From DASVBE01 sp963770375 (GTDB lineage: Bacteria > Actinomycetota > Actinomycetes > Streptosporangiales > Streptosporangiaceae): 64,000 bases of DNA. The translations under genes and the position numbers were made by a program. Under the pieces are notes generated by a model. It ran no database searches and was not told the DNA's origin. It was given only the letters and a program-made list of their open reading frames with translations. Positions 56,573 to 64,000 of this stretch are shown here, one piece after another (position 1 is the first letter of the stretch; every line of letters begins with the position of its first letter). The stretch covers positions 124,001 to 188,000 of the forward strand of contig CAVYPM010000025.1 in assembly GCA_963770375.1 (NCBI GenBank), given 5' to 3'.

Positions 56573-59509
56573 GTGCCCGCTGACTACGACGCGATCCGGG
56601 CCGGGAACATCGCCCGGTACGGGACTGACACGGCCGTGCTCGCGCTGCTCGGCCAGTTGTACAGCGACCGGGCCCAGTTCCTGTACGAGCTGATCCAGAA
56701 CGCCGAGGACGCCGGGGCTACCTGGCTCGGCTTCGACTTGTCCGCGGACCGCCTGGAGGTCAGGCACGACGGCCGCCCGTTCACCGAGTCCGACGTCCGG
56801 GCCATCTGCGCGGTCGGCAGCTCCACCAAGCCCGGCGACCTCACCGCGATCGGCCGTTTCGGCATCGGCTTCAAGGCCGTCTACGCCTACACCAGCACGC
56901 CCCGCATCCACAGCCCCGCGGCCCGCGCCGACCCGGCCGGCCCAGCCTCTGACCTGGCCGGATCGGGCGCCGCCACCGCTCTCACCAGCCTGGGCAACGC
57001 CTCCGGCCACGCTGGTCCTGACAGTCCCGCTGGTCGTGCTGGCTCCGCGGAGACCGGGGAGCACTTCCGGATCGAGCACTATGTGCGGCCGGCCGGGATA
57101 CCGGCGGAAGGACAGGCGGGGGAGACGCTGTTCGTCTTCCCGTTTGACCGGGCGGATGTGCCGGCCGCGACCGCGGTGGGCGAGGTTTCCGCGGGACTGA
57201 CCAAGCTCCCCTCGCGGGCCTTGCTGTTCCTGCGGTCGATCGGGCGGATCACGATCAGCGGGCTGGCCGGGCCGGTGACGCTGGAGCGGGTGACCGAGAT
57301 CCTGGGGCCAGACCGGCGGAGGATCCGGCTGCGCCGTTCCGCTGGGCCAGCCGAGCCCGGGCGAGCGGCGGACAGACAGGGCGACGGCTGGACCGGCGAC
57401 CGGCAGGAGCCTGGCGGGCGGCAGGGGTCCGAGGACTGGCTGGTGTGGCACCGGAATGTGCGGCTGCCGGTCCCGGCTCGAGCTGGGCAGGATGCCGGGT
57501 CAGCCGGCCTTCAGCCGGCGGGCGCCGGGATGACTGGTCAGGAGCCGGCTGGCCTGCCGGGCGGGCAGCGGGTGGAGATCGCCGTGCCGCTGCGCGACGG
57601 GCCTGACGGGCTGCGGGCGTCCGTGCTGGCCGCGGCGCCGGTCGTGGCGTTCTTCGCGACGCAGAAGGAGAGCTTTCTCGGGTTCCTGATTCAGGGGCCG
57701 TACCGGACCACCCCGGCCCGCGACAACGTGCCGGAGCACGACCCCGTCAACCAGTACCTGGCCGGGCAGACCGCGGCGCTGCTCCCGGAGGCCCTGGCTG
57801 GCCTACGCGACGACGGCATGCTGACCGCCCAGGTCCTGGACGCACTCCCGCTGGACGAGACCAGATTTCCGCCCGGCTCGTTGCTGCGCGGGCTGCACGA
57901 CGTGGCCCGCGAAACCATGGCCCGCGAGACTCTGCTGCCCGTCGAAGGCGGCGGCTGGGCCCGCGCGGGCGAACTGGCGCTGACCTCGGATCCCGGGTTG
58001 CATGCTCTGCTGACCAGCCTGCCGCCCGGCGCGGCGCCCGCTGGACTGCTGGCCAGCGCGGCGGTGTCGGCTGAGGCCACGCCCCGGCTGTGGCGGTTCC
58101 TGCTCGACGCGACCAGCGCTGAGCTGATCACCCCGGAGTCGTTCACCGCGGGGCTGACTGCTGAGTTCGTGGCGGGCCAGCCGCACGAGTGGGTCGCGGA
58201 GCTGTACGGGTTCCTGTACCGGCACCCGGATCTGTGGGAACCGGGCGCGGCTGGCGAAGCGGCGGGACCGGCCAGGACCGCGCCGATCATCCGGCTCGCT
58301 GATGGCCGCCAGGTGCCGCCGTTCGACGCGGCCGGGCAGCCCGCCGTGTTCCTTCCTGCTCCCGGTGCCGCGATCAGCCCGCCTGGCCTCGGCCTGCCTG
58401 AGGACGGGCTGCCGGTGGTGCATCCGGCGCTGGCCGCGATCCCGGCCGCCCGGCGGTTCCTCGAGGCGCTCCGGCTTGGTGCGCCGGATCCGGTGGCCGA
58501 GGTGCTTGCTTCCGTGCTGCCCCGGTATGCGGCGGACCGCGGGCTGACCGTGGACGGCCTGGACGAGGCCCAGCATCTGGCCGACGTGGAGCAGGTGGCC
58601 GAGGCCCTGGTGAGCGCGGCCCCGGCGGCCCGGCAGGAACTCGCTGAGCAGCTGGCCGTCACCGGGTTCCTGGCCGGGGAGAACGCGGCCACCGGCGAGC
58701 AGCGGCTGATGGCACCGGGACGGCTCTTCCTGCGCACCCCGGGCACCGAGGCGTACCTGGCGGGGAACCCGGACGCCTGGTTCGCCCGGGACCGGTACGG
58801 GCCCTGGCGGGCCCAGCTGCAGGAACTCGGGGTCCGGGACACGGTCCCGGCCCGGTCCCGGCCACCCGGCCCGGACGGGCACGTGCTGGTGGCCATGGAG
58901 TTCGCGCGCAACGAGCGCGGCCTGCACGGCTTCGACCCGGAGGCCAGCATCGAGGGCCTCGGCTTCGCGCTGGGCCACCCGGACCACCGCCGGTCGGAGT
59001 ACGTCTGGAACGAGCTGCTGGTGCCGAACCGGAACCTGCTGGCCGGGACGGTCGAGCGGTCGGCGCGGCTCGGCTTTGCCGACGCGGACAGGGCGGACAT
59101 CCGCTCCGCCATCGGCGCGGCCGCGGCCGCGGCCGCCTGGCTGCCCGGCCCGGACGGGGCCTTCCACCGCCCGGACGAGCTTCAGCTCGACGACCTGCCG
59201 CCGGCCTTCAAGCGCGACGATCAGGTGGCCGCCGCGCTTGGCATGATCGCGCCGGTGGTGGCCGAGGCCAGCCGGCTGCTGGGTCTGCCGCCCGGGCTGC
59301 TCCGCGGCCTGGCCGCGCACCCGGACCTGGTCGCGCTGGTCGAGCAGGAGCTCGCCGCCCGGGAGGCCGGGACCGGGACTAGCCACCCCCACCGCGGCCC
59401 GCGGCCCGCAGCCGGCGAGCGGGGCGCGGCCGGCGGCCCCGACCTGTGGGCGCTGCTCGCCGAGCCGCCTGGCGGTGACCCGGACGAACCCCCGGGATGG
59501 GCGCCATGA
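56573..59509 (+). CDS. Hsp90-like (sacsin N-terminal type) ATPase protein
   Basis: The 978-residue protein starts with a GHKL ATP-binding domain: LYELIQNAEDAGATWLGFDL (N-box, about 36-55), EVRHDGRPFTESDVRAIC (Asp-x-Gly) and IGRFGIGFKAVYAYTS (about 94-109). A LIQGPYRTTPARDNVPEHDP block (about 378-398), found in bacterial sacsin-like proteins, follows. The rest is long, Pro/Ala-rich and without recognised domains; I see no DUF3883 nuclease-like domain. Role is unknown; relatives occur in stress and defence contexts. It overlaps the DUF1345 gene by 13 nt. Confidence 0.75.
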   Translation: MPADYDAIRAGNIARYGTDTAVLALLGQLYSDRAQFLYELIQNAEDAGATWLGFDLSADRLEVRHDGRPFTESDVRAICAVGSSTKPGDLTAIGRFGIGFKAVYAYTSTPRIHSPAARADPAGPASDLAGSGAATALTSLGNASGHAGPDSPAGRAGSAETGEHFRIEHYVRPAGIPAEGQAGETLFVFPFDRADVPAATAVGEVSAGLTKLPSRALLFLRSIGRITISGLAGPVTLERVTEILGPDRRRIRLRRSAGPAEPGRAADRQGDGWTGDRQEPGGRQGSEDWLVWHRNVRLPVPARAGQDAGSAGLQPAGAGMTGQEPAGLPGGQRVEIAVPLRDGPDGLRASVLAAAPVVAFFATQKESFLGFLIQGPYRTTPARDNVPEHDPVNQYLAGQTAALLPEALAGLRDDGMLTAQVLDALPLDETRFPPGSLLRGLHDVARETMARETLLPVEGGGWARAGELALTSDPGLHALLTSLPPGAAPAGLLASAAVSAEATPRLWRFLLDATSAELITPESFTAGLTAEFVAGQPHEWVAELYGFLYRHPDLWEPGAAGEAAGPARTAPIIRLADGRQVPPFDAAGQPAVFLPAPGAAISPPGLGLPEDGLPVVHPALAAIPAARRFLEALRLGAPDPVAEVLASVLPRYAADRGLTVDGLDEAQHLADVEQVAEALVSAAPAARQELAEQLAVTGFLAGENAATGEQRLMAPGRLFLRTPGTEAYLAGNPDAWFARDRYGPWRAQLQELGVRDTVPARSRPPGPDGHVLVAMEFARNERGLHGFDPEASIEGLGFALGHPDHRRSEYVWNELLVPNRNLLAGTVERSARLGFADADRADIRSAIGAAAAAAAWLPGPDGAFHRPDELQLDDLPPAFKRDDQVAAALGMIAPVVAEASRLLGLPPGLLRGLAAHPDLVALVEQELAAREAGTGTSHPHRGPRPAAGERGAAGGPDLWALLAEPPGGDPDEPPGWAP

Positions 59510-60246
59510 GCCAGGACACCGGGCCCGGCAGCCCCGGCGAGTGCAGCCAGCCCGCGGGGTCCAGCCAGCCCGCCGGGCCCAGCCAGACCGCCGCGTCGGT
59601 CATGAAGAGGACCGTACGCGGCCGGCGGACGGTGGTCCGGCTCGTCATCGCGTTCCTGGCCGGCCTGGTGGCCGCGGCCGTGACCGGCCTGCTGGGCGGC
59701 TGGAAGTACGCGGCGGCCACTGGCTGGGACGCTATCGGGGCCGTGTTCTGCGGCCTGGCCTGGGGGGCCGTGTGGCCGATGTCCGCAGAGGCCACCGCGG
59801 AGCGGGCCACCGAGGAGGACCTGTCCCGGGCCAACACCGACGTGCTGATCCTGACGGCCAGCGTGGTCAGCCTGGCCGCGGTCACGATCGTGCTGAACGC
59901 CGCGCATCACGCGCACGCCCCGGTCCGGTTCGTGCTGGCCTTCCTTGGCCTGCTCACGGTCGCGGTGTCGTGGTTCACCGTGCACACGATCTTCATGCTG
60001 CGGTACGCGCTGCTCTACTACGCCGAGCCCGCCGGCGGCATCGACTTCGGCTCCGACGAGCCGCCCAGCTACCGGGACTTCGCCTACCTGGCACTGACCC
60101 TGGGCATGACCTTCCAGGTCTCGGACACCGCGCTGCGCAGCACTGAGCTGCGCGGGACCGCGCTCCGCCATGCGCTGCTGTCCTACCTGTTCGGCGCCAT
60201 CATCCTGGCCGTGGCCATCAACCTGGTCGCCGGCCTCGGCGTCTAA
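59497..60246 (+). CDS. DUF1345 membrane protein
   Basis: The 249-residue protein has a Gln/Ser/Pro-rich N-terminal tail (about 1-35) and about five hydrophobic segments. The DUF1345 signatures HTIFMLRYALLYYAEPAGGI and PPSYRDFAYLALTLGMTFQV, SYLFGAIILAVAINLVAGL are present. Function is unknown. It overlaps the ATPase gene by 13 nt, so the two are probably co-translated. ATG 59506 is an alternative start. Confidence 0.88.
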   Translation: MGAMSQDTGPGSPGECSQPAGSSQPAGPSQTAASVMKRTVRGRRTVVRLVIAFLAGLVAAAVTGLLGGWKYAAATGWDAIGAVFCGLAWGAVWPMSAEATAERATEEDLSRANTDVLILTASVVSLAAVTIVLNAAHHAHAPVRFVLAFLGLLTVAVSWFTVHTIFMLRYALLYYAEPAGGIDFGSDEPPSYRDFAYLALTLGMTFQVSDTALRSTELRGTALRHALLSYLFGAIILAVAINLVAGLGV

Positions 60247-60269
60247 CCCACCGTAATATTCACAAAACG

Positions 60270-61169
60270 TCACGGGCTGAGATGCTCGGTGAACCAGTCC
60301 CGTGCTGCGCTGGACGAGGCCTCGAAGCCCTTCACGTAGGCGTCGAAGTGGCCGCCCGGCATGATCACCAGGCGGCGGGGCTCGTTGGCGCGCTGGAAGG
60401 CGGCGATGGCCAGCTCGGCCGGGGTCAGGTGGTCCTCCCTGGCCACCAGCATGAGCAGCGGCGTCGGGCTGATCCAGGGCAGGTAGGTGCCCGGCTCGTA
60501 CTCGGTGAACATCTCCACCGAGCGGACCGTGACCTCGTTGCGCCACGAGGGCGCCCGGTCCGCGGCCGTCTCGGTGAACCACTGGAACGAGTCGGCGGTC
60601 GGCAGCGCCGCGGCCACCATCGGGTTCTCCGAGACCACCGGCACCATGGCCGGCGCCGCGCCGGTGTACCTGGCCGCCCGGTCGCCCTCGAACGCACTGC
60701 GGAACCCGGCGATCAGGTCGGCCCGGACCAGCGCCCGCATGTTGTCGTGCCCGCTGATCATCGGCACCTGGCAGACGACGGCCTTCACCCGCCGGTCGAT
60801 CGCGCCGACCATCAGCACGTGCCCGCCGGAGTAGCTGGAGCCCCAGATCCCGATCCGGCTGGCGTCCACCTCGGGCAGGCTGCTGGCGTAGGTGATCGCG
60901 TGCCGGTAGTCGCTGGCCTGCGCCCACGGGTCGATCTCCTGGCGCGGCTCACCGTCGCTGGCGCCGAAATTGCGGTTGTCGTAGACCAGTACGTTCAGCC
61001 CCGCGGCCGCGAACACCTCGGCGAACGAATCCAGGTACATCTCCTTGACCGCGGAGAATCCATGGGCCATGACCACGGTGGCGGCCGGCCCGGTCGCGTC
61101 CGCTCCCGGGTAGAACCAGCCGCGCAGTGCCGTGCCCTCGGCATCGAATTCGACGTCCCGCCGGTCCAT
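60270..61169 (-). CDS. Alpha/beta hydrolase (DUF1100/acetyl-esterase-like)
   Basis: The 299-residue cytosolic protein has VMAHGFSAVKEMYLDSFAEV (oxyanion region), YDNRNFGASDGEPRQEIDPW, the nucleophile elbow IGIWGSSYSGGHVLMVGAID (G-S-S-Y-S-G) and C-terminal acid and base residues in MLVAREDHLTP and VIMPGGHFDAYVKGFE. It is probably an esterase or deacylase with unknown substrate. It is convergent with the DUF1345 gene. No signal peptide is visible. Confidence 0.87.
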   Translation of the reverse strand: MDRRDVEFDAEGTALRGWFYPGADATGPAATVVMAHGFSAVKEMYLDSFAEVFAAAGLNVLVYDNRNFGASDGEPRQEIDPWAQASDYRHAITYASSLPEVDASRIGIWGSSYSGGHVLMVGAIDRRVKAVVCQVPMISGHDNMRALVRADLIAGFRSAFEGDRAARYTGAAPAMVPVVSENPMVAAALPTADSFQWFTETAADRAPSWRNEVTVRSVEMFTEYEPGTYLPWISPTPLLMLVAREDHLTPAELAIAAFQRANEPRRLVIMPGGHFDAYVKGFEASSSAARDWFTEHLSP

Positions 61170-61448
61170 AGGGCCTCCTGCCGTCCCCGGGCAGCGTCAG
61201 CACCGCTGCCGCCTGACTCCAGTCTGCGCCTGTCAGGGCGCCATGGCGGTCCGCGTTTGAGACAATCCGCGGCTCGCCGCATCGCTGATGCCGGTAAAGA
61301 TCCAGCCGTGACGGGATTTGCGGCCCGGGCCGCCCTGCCCTGGCCGGCGGTCGCCCCGGGGCGCGGGCGATGAGCGGGTTCGCCGGGCCGGCGTTCCTCG
61401 CCGCGCTGCCCTGGACCGCCGGCTGCCCCGGCCGGCCCGCCGCCCGTC

Positions 61449-62576
61449 CTAGTCCGGCGGCGGCGATGCGTGCGGCTCGTGCGACTCGTGCGGTTCCTGC
61501 TGCCCATGCGGTTCCTGCTGCCCGTGCGGCTCCTGTGGTTGGTGAGACTCGTGCGATTTGCGCGTTCTGCGGCGCCGGTGCGGCTCGTCGAACGTCACCT
61601 CGACCCGCTGGAAGCCCTTGCCGCGCTGGGCCTTGGCCTGCCGGGTATAGGCGCGCCGGTCCGCGCTGGTGAGCTGGACCTTGTCGGTGAACGGGGTGAG
61701 CAGCGCCCGCGGGTGCAGCCGGCCGACACGGACCACGTTGACCTCGATGCAGATGACGACCGCGCTGGCGGACAGGTACAGGAACGCAACGAGGCCGAGG
61801 ACCAGGGCGAACAGCCCGTTGGTGGCGCTGGCGCGCTGCACCACGTGCCCGACGTACACGATGCCGAACGACTGCAGCGCCTGCCAGATCACCGCCGCGG
61901 CGATCGCGCCCGGCGCCACGTCGCGCGTCGACAGCCGGCCCGCGCAGGCGATGCGGAACGCGAACACGTAGGCGCAGATGTTGATCACCAGCGAGGCGCC
62001 CAGCGCCGCGATCTTCAGCGTGATGCCCAAGGCGCCCACCTGGGTGCCCGCCAGGATGGACAGCAGCGTGCTGCCCAGGATCGCCAGCCCGGCCGTCGCC
62101 ATCAGGAGCAGGCCGCGGCCCCGGCTGCGCAGCGGGTTGGGCCGGCTGTTCCGCGGTATCCCCCACGCCGTGTTCGTCGCGTACTGCAGCGCCTGGCCCA
62201 CGCCGAGCCCGCCGTACAGCGCGCCGATGATTCCCACCGTCAGCCCGATCGCGCCGCCGCTGATCCGCCGCGGATGGGACAGGTCCACCCCGATGACCGG
62301 GAACTGGTGCAGCGCCGAGGACAGCACCTCGTGCTGCAGCTGCACGTCGCCGGCCAGCACGAAGCTCAGCACCGTGGAACCCAGGAGCAGCAGCGGGAAG
62401 ATGGCGACGATGCCGTAGTAGGTCAGCACCGCGGCCAGGTACGGCCCGAAGTCGTCGTAGTACTTGTAGGCCAGCGCGATCGGGAAGCCCGCCCAAGGGT
62501 GTCGCCGCTGGTACTCGTCCAGCCGCCGGGTGACCGCCACATAAGGAAAGTCACCACATTCTGGCTGCTCAACCAT
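61449..62576 (-). CDS. YihY/virulence factor BrkB family membrane protein
   Basis: The 375-residue protein has about six hydrophobic segments with the family motifs YGIVAIFPLLLLGSTVLSFV and GAIGLTVGIIGALYGGLGVG, then ASLVINICAYVFAFRIACAG. The start ATG 62576 is inferred from homology; GTG 62579 is possible. The cytosolic C-terminus ends in an unusual His/Gln/Glu/Pro repeat (QEPHGQQEPHGQQEPHESHE) that could bind divalent metal. Function of the family is unknown. Confidence 0.88.
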   Translation of the reverse strand: MVEQPECGDFPYVAVTRRLDEYQRRHPWAGFPIALAYKYYDDFGPYLAAVLTYYGIVAIFPLLLLGSTVLSFVLAGDVQLQHEVLSSALHQFPVIGVDLSHPRRISGGAIGLTVGIIGALYGGLGVGQALQYATNTAWGIPRNSRPNPLRSRGRGLLLMATAGLAILGSTLLSILAGTQVGALGITLKIAALGASLVINICAYVFAFRIACAGRLSTRDVAPGAIAAAVIWQALQSFGIVYVGHVVQRASATNGLFALVLGLVAFLYLSASAVVICIEVNVVRVGRLHPRALLTPFTDKVQLTSADRRAYTRQAKAQRGKGFQRVEVTFDEPHRRRRTRKSHESHQPQEPHGQQEPHGQQEPHESHEPHASPPPD

Positions 62577-62632
62577 CACCCGCCCGGGATGGCGGCCCGG
62601 TGGCCGCAGGGGTGGCCGCCCGCGCCGGGCGA

Positions 62633-64000
62633 TCAGCCGTCCGGCGCGTCGGCCTGCCGGATCCGTCCGGGGGCATGCTCCAGGGCGTCGAGGAACGTTG
62701 CGGCCCAGTGCGCCACGTCGTTCTCGGCCACCCGGCGGCGCATCGCCCGCATCCGCCGCCGCGCCTCGGCCGGGGGCACCGTGATGGCCCGCATGATGGC
62801 GTCCTTCATGCCCTCGATGTCGTGCGGGTTGACCAGGAACGCGCTGCTCAGCTCGTCCGCGGTGCCGGTGAACTCGCTCAGCACCAGCGCGCCGGTCTCG
62901 TCGTGACGGCACGCGACGTACTCCTTGGCCACCAGGTTCATGCCGTCCCGCAGCGCGGTCACCAGCATCACGTCGGCGGCCACGTACAGCGCCGCCATCT
63001 CCTCCCGCGGGTAGGACTGGTGCAGGTAGTGCACGGGCGGGTTGCCGAGCTCGCCGTAGTCCCCGTTCATCCGGCCGACCGCCACCTCGACCTCGTCCCG
63101 CAGCACACGGTAGTGCTCGACCCGCTCCCGGCTGGGGCTGGCCACGAGCACCAGCACCGCTTCCGGCGGCCCGAGCCGGCCTTCCTTGAGCAGCTCGCCG
63201 TAGGCCCGCAGCCGGTGCAGGATCCCCTTGGTGTAGTCCAGCCGGTCCACGCCGAGCAGCAGCGCCTGCGGCTTGCCCAGCGCGTCGCGGATCTCGGCGG
63301 CCCGGGCCAGGACGTCCTCGCGCCGGGCCAGGTCGCCGAAGCCGGCCGTGTCGATCGAGATCGGGAACGCCGCCGCCCTGACGTCCCGCACCGCCGAGCC
63401 GGGACTGGCCGGGTCGGCCGGAACCTGGACGTGCGAGCCCCTGGTCGCCAGCCGCGCCCCCCGGCGGCACGCCCGCAGGAAGTTCGCCGCGTCCTGCTGC
63501 CGCTGGAAGCCGAGAAGGTCCGCGCCGAGCAGCCCGGCCACGATCTGCCGCCGCCAGGGCAGCTGCGCGAAGATCTCGTAGCCGGGGAACGGGATGTGGT
63601 TGAAGAACCCGATCCGGACGTCCGGGCGCTGGGCCCGGATCATGCCCGGCACCAGCTGGAGCTGGTAGTCGTGCACCCACACGGTCGCGTCACGGGCGGC
63701 TTGCGCCGCGGCCGCCTCGGCGAACCGGCGGTTGATCGCGACGTAGGCCTCCCACCACGACCGGTGGAACTCCGGCGGCGCGATCACGTCGTGGTACAGC
63801 GGCCAGAGGGTGGCGTTGCAGAAGCCCTCGTAGAACGTCCGGACCTCGCCCGGGGACAGGCCGACCGGGACCAGCCGCATGCCGCTGGAGTCGAACGGCT
63901 CCGGGGCCTCGCCGGCTGAGCCCTGCCAGCCGATCCAGGCCCCGCCGGCTTTGCGCATCACGGGCTCGAGCGCGGTCACCAGGCCGCCGGGACTGGCCCG
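62633..64000 (-). CDS. otsA: Trehalose-6-phosphate synthase, 5' end beyond window
   Basis: The visible 455 codons cover most of a GT20 glycosyltransferase that joins UDP- or GDP-glucose to glucose 6-phosphate. Visible signatures: VWVHDYQLQLVPGMIRAQRP, IGFFNHIPFPGYEIFAQLPW, GVDRLDYTKGILHRLRAYGE, and TALRDGMNLVAKEYVACRHD followed by GALVLSEFTGTADEL. The open frame continues to base 64000, so only a short N-terminal part is missing. It shares the strand with the YihY gene downstream, 56 nt apart. Confidence 0.93.
   Translation of the reverse strand, partial: RASPGGLVTALEPVMRKAGGAWIGWQGSAGEAPEPFDSSGMRLVPVGLSPGEVRTFYEGFCNATLWPLYHDVIAPPEFHRSWWEAYVAINRRFAEAAAAQAARDATVWVHDYQLQLVPGMIRAQRPDVRIGFFNHIPFPGYEIFAQLPWRRQIVAGLLGADLLGFQRQQDAANFLRACRRGARLATRGSHVQVPADPASPGSAVRDVRAAAFPISIDTAGFGDLARREDVLARAAEIRDALGKPQALLLGVDRLDYTKGILHRLRAYGELLKEGRLGPPEAVLVLVASPSRERVEHYRVLRDEVEVAVGRMNGDYGELGNPPVHYLHQSYPREEMAALYVAADVMLVTALRDGMNLVAKEYVACRHDETGALVLSEFTGTADELSSAFLVNPHDIEGMKDAIMRAITVPPAEARRRMRAMRRRVAENDVAHWAATFLDALEHAPGRIRQADAPDG

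Noticed and set aside
61317..61371. Short plus-strand ORF beginning V-T-G-F-A-A-R-A-A-L-P-W, with a similar segment just after it
   Set aside because: Two similar Pro/Ala-rich short readings lie in GC-rich intergenic DNA, with no convincing ribosome-binding site or promoter. Likely compositional.
1..64000. tRNA, rRNA, CRISPR array, integrase, transposase or prophage
   Set aside because: None was found by eye on either strand; gene content and order look like core chromosome with small accessory insertions.

Overview
The window is high-GC DNA with very strong third-position G/C bias, GTG starts and many 4-base stop/start overlaps (GTGA, ATGA). Marker genes place it in Actinomycetota: mycothiol glycosyltransferase MshA, CarD, SenX3-RegX3, F420-dependent oxidoreductase families, DUF397, DUF2637, CU044_5270 and LmeA-like DUF2993. 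The order mshA-ybjN-gpm-senX3-regX3 followed by carD-ispF and cysS-rlmB is a conserved actinobacterial chromosomal core. I would guess a Streptosporangiales-like genus, with low certainty. No rRNA, tRNA, CRISPR array, transposase or phage gene was seen, so this looks like ordinary chromosome.

Layout. 1-4.3 kb: end of an MBL-fold gene, a CrtI-like FAD oxidoreductase and a cyclase/NB-ARC/TPR regulator. 4.3-10.5 kb: GH1 glucosidase, a GNAT protein, an ECF sigma/CU044_5270 pair and an APC permease fused to an OB-fold. 10.6-14.8 kb: a PH-like protein, then a probable magnesium locus (MgtE-N/CBS protein, a structured leader with a short uORF, an NRAMP-related transporter). 14.9-18 kb: DUF397, a GT39-like membrane glycosyltransferase and an alpha-methylacyl-CoA racemase-like protein. 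18.1-21.6 kb: a tightly overlapping redox operon (small membrane protein, ApbE, ferric-reductase-like cytochrome, NuoF-like protein, ferredoxin). 21.7-35.6 kb: the conserved core listed above, with a PHO-box-like repeat upstream of senX3, a homogentisate dioxygenase and a PPOX/F420 protein. 35.8-45 kb: L,D-transpeptidase, secreted alpha/beta hydrolase, FHA-ABC transporter (Rv1747-like), a Ser/Thr kinase with a frameshifted beta-propeller, and a DUF2993 protein. 45.2-52.8 kb: two LLM oxidoreductases around a three-gene signalling cassette (kinase-like, response regulator, kinase-like). 52.8-64 kb: MocR regulator divergent from an AhpD-like gene, SnoaL-like, DUF6518-like, an Hsp90-like (sacsin N-terminal) ATPase, DUF1345, alpha/beta hydrolase, YihY/BrkB and trehalose-6-phosphate synthase running off the end.

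How genes work together. The most interesting unit is 46.2-50.4 kb. Two paralogous NarL-class sensor proteins flank one response regulator. The first keeps the phospho-acceptor His but its ATP-binding domain is eroded; the second has an intact ATP-binding domain but Ser in place of the His. A perfect 20-bp palindrome lies in the promoter. This reads as an obligate hetero-kinase three-component system.

Other points. Several genes carry frameshifts, mostly in GC-rich low-complexity stretches (27.3, 30.2, 42.7-43.8 and 53.0 kb, perhaps 24.6 kb). These may be real decay or uncorrected sequencing indels. Two families of intergenic repeats are present: an about 135-nt element at 28.1 and 45.1 kb, and long inverted repeats at 55.3 and 56.5 kb. 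Many genes appear leaderless, with a TANNNT box 6-8 nt before the start codon.
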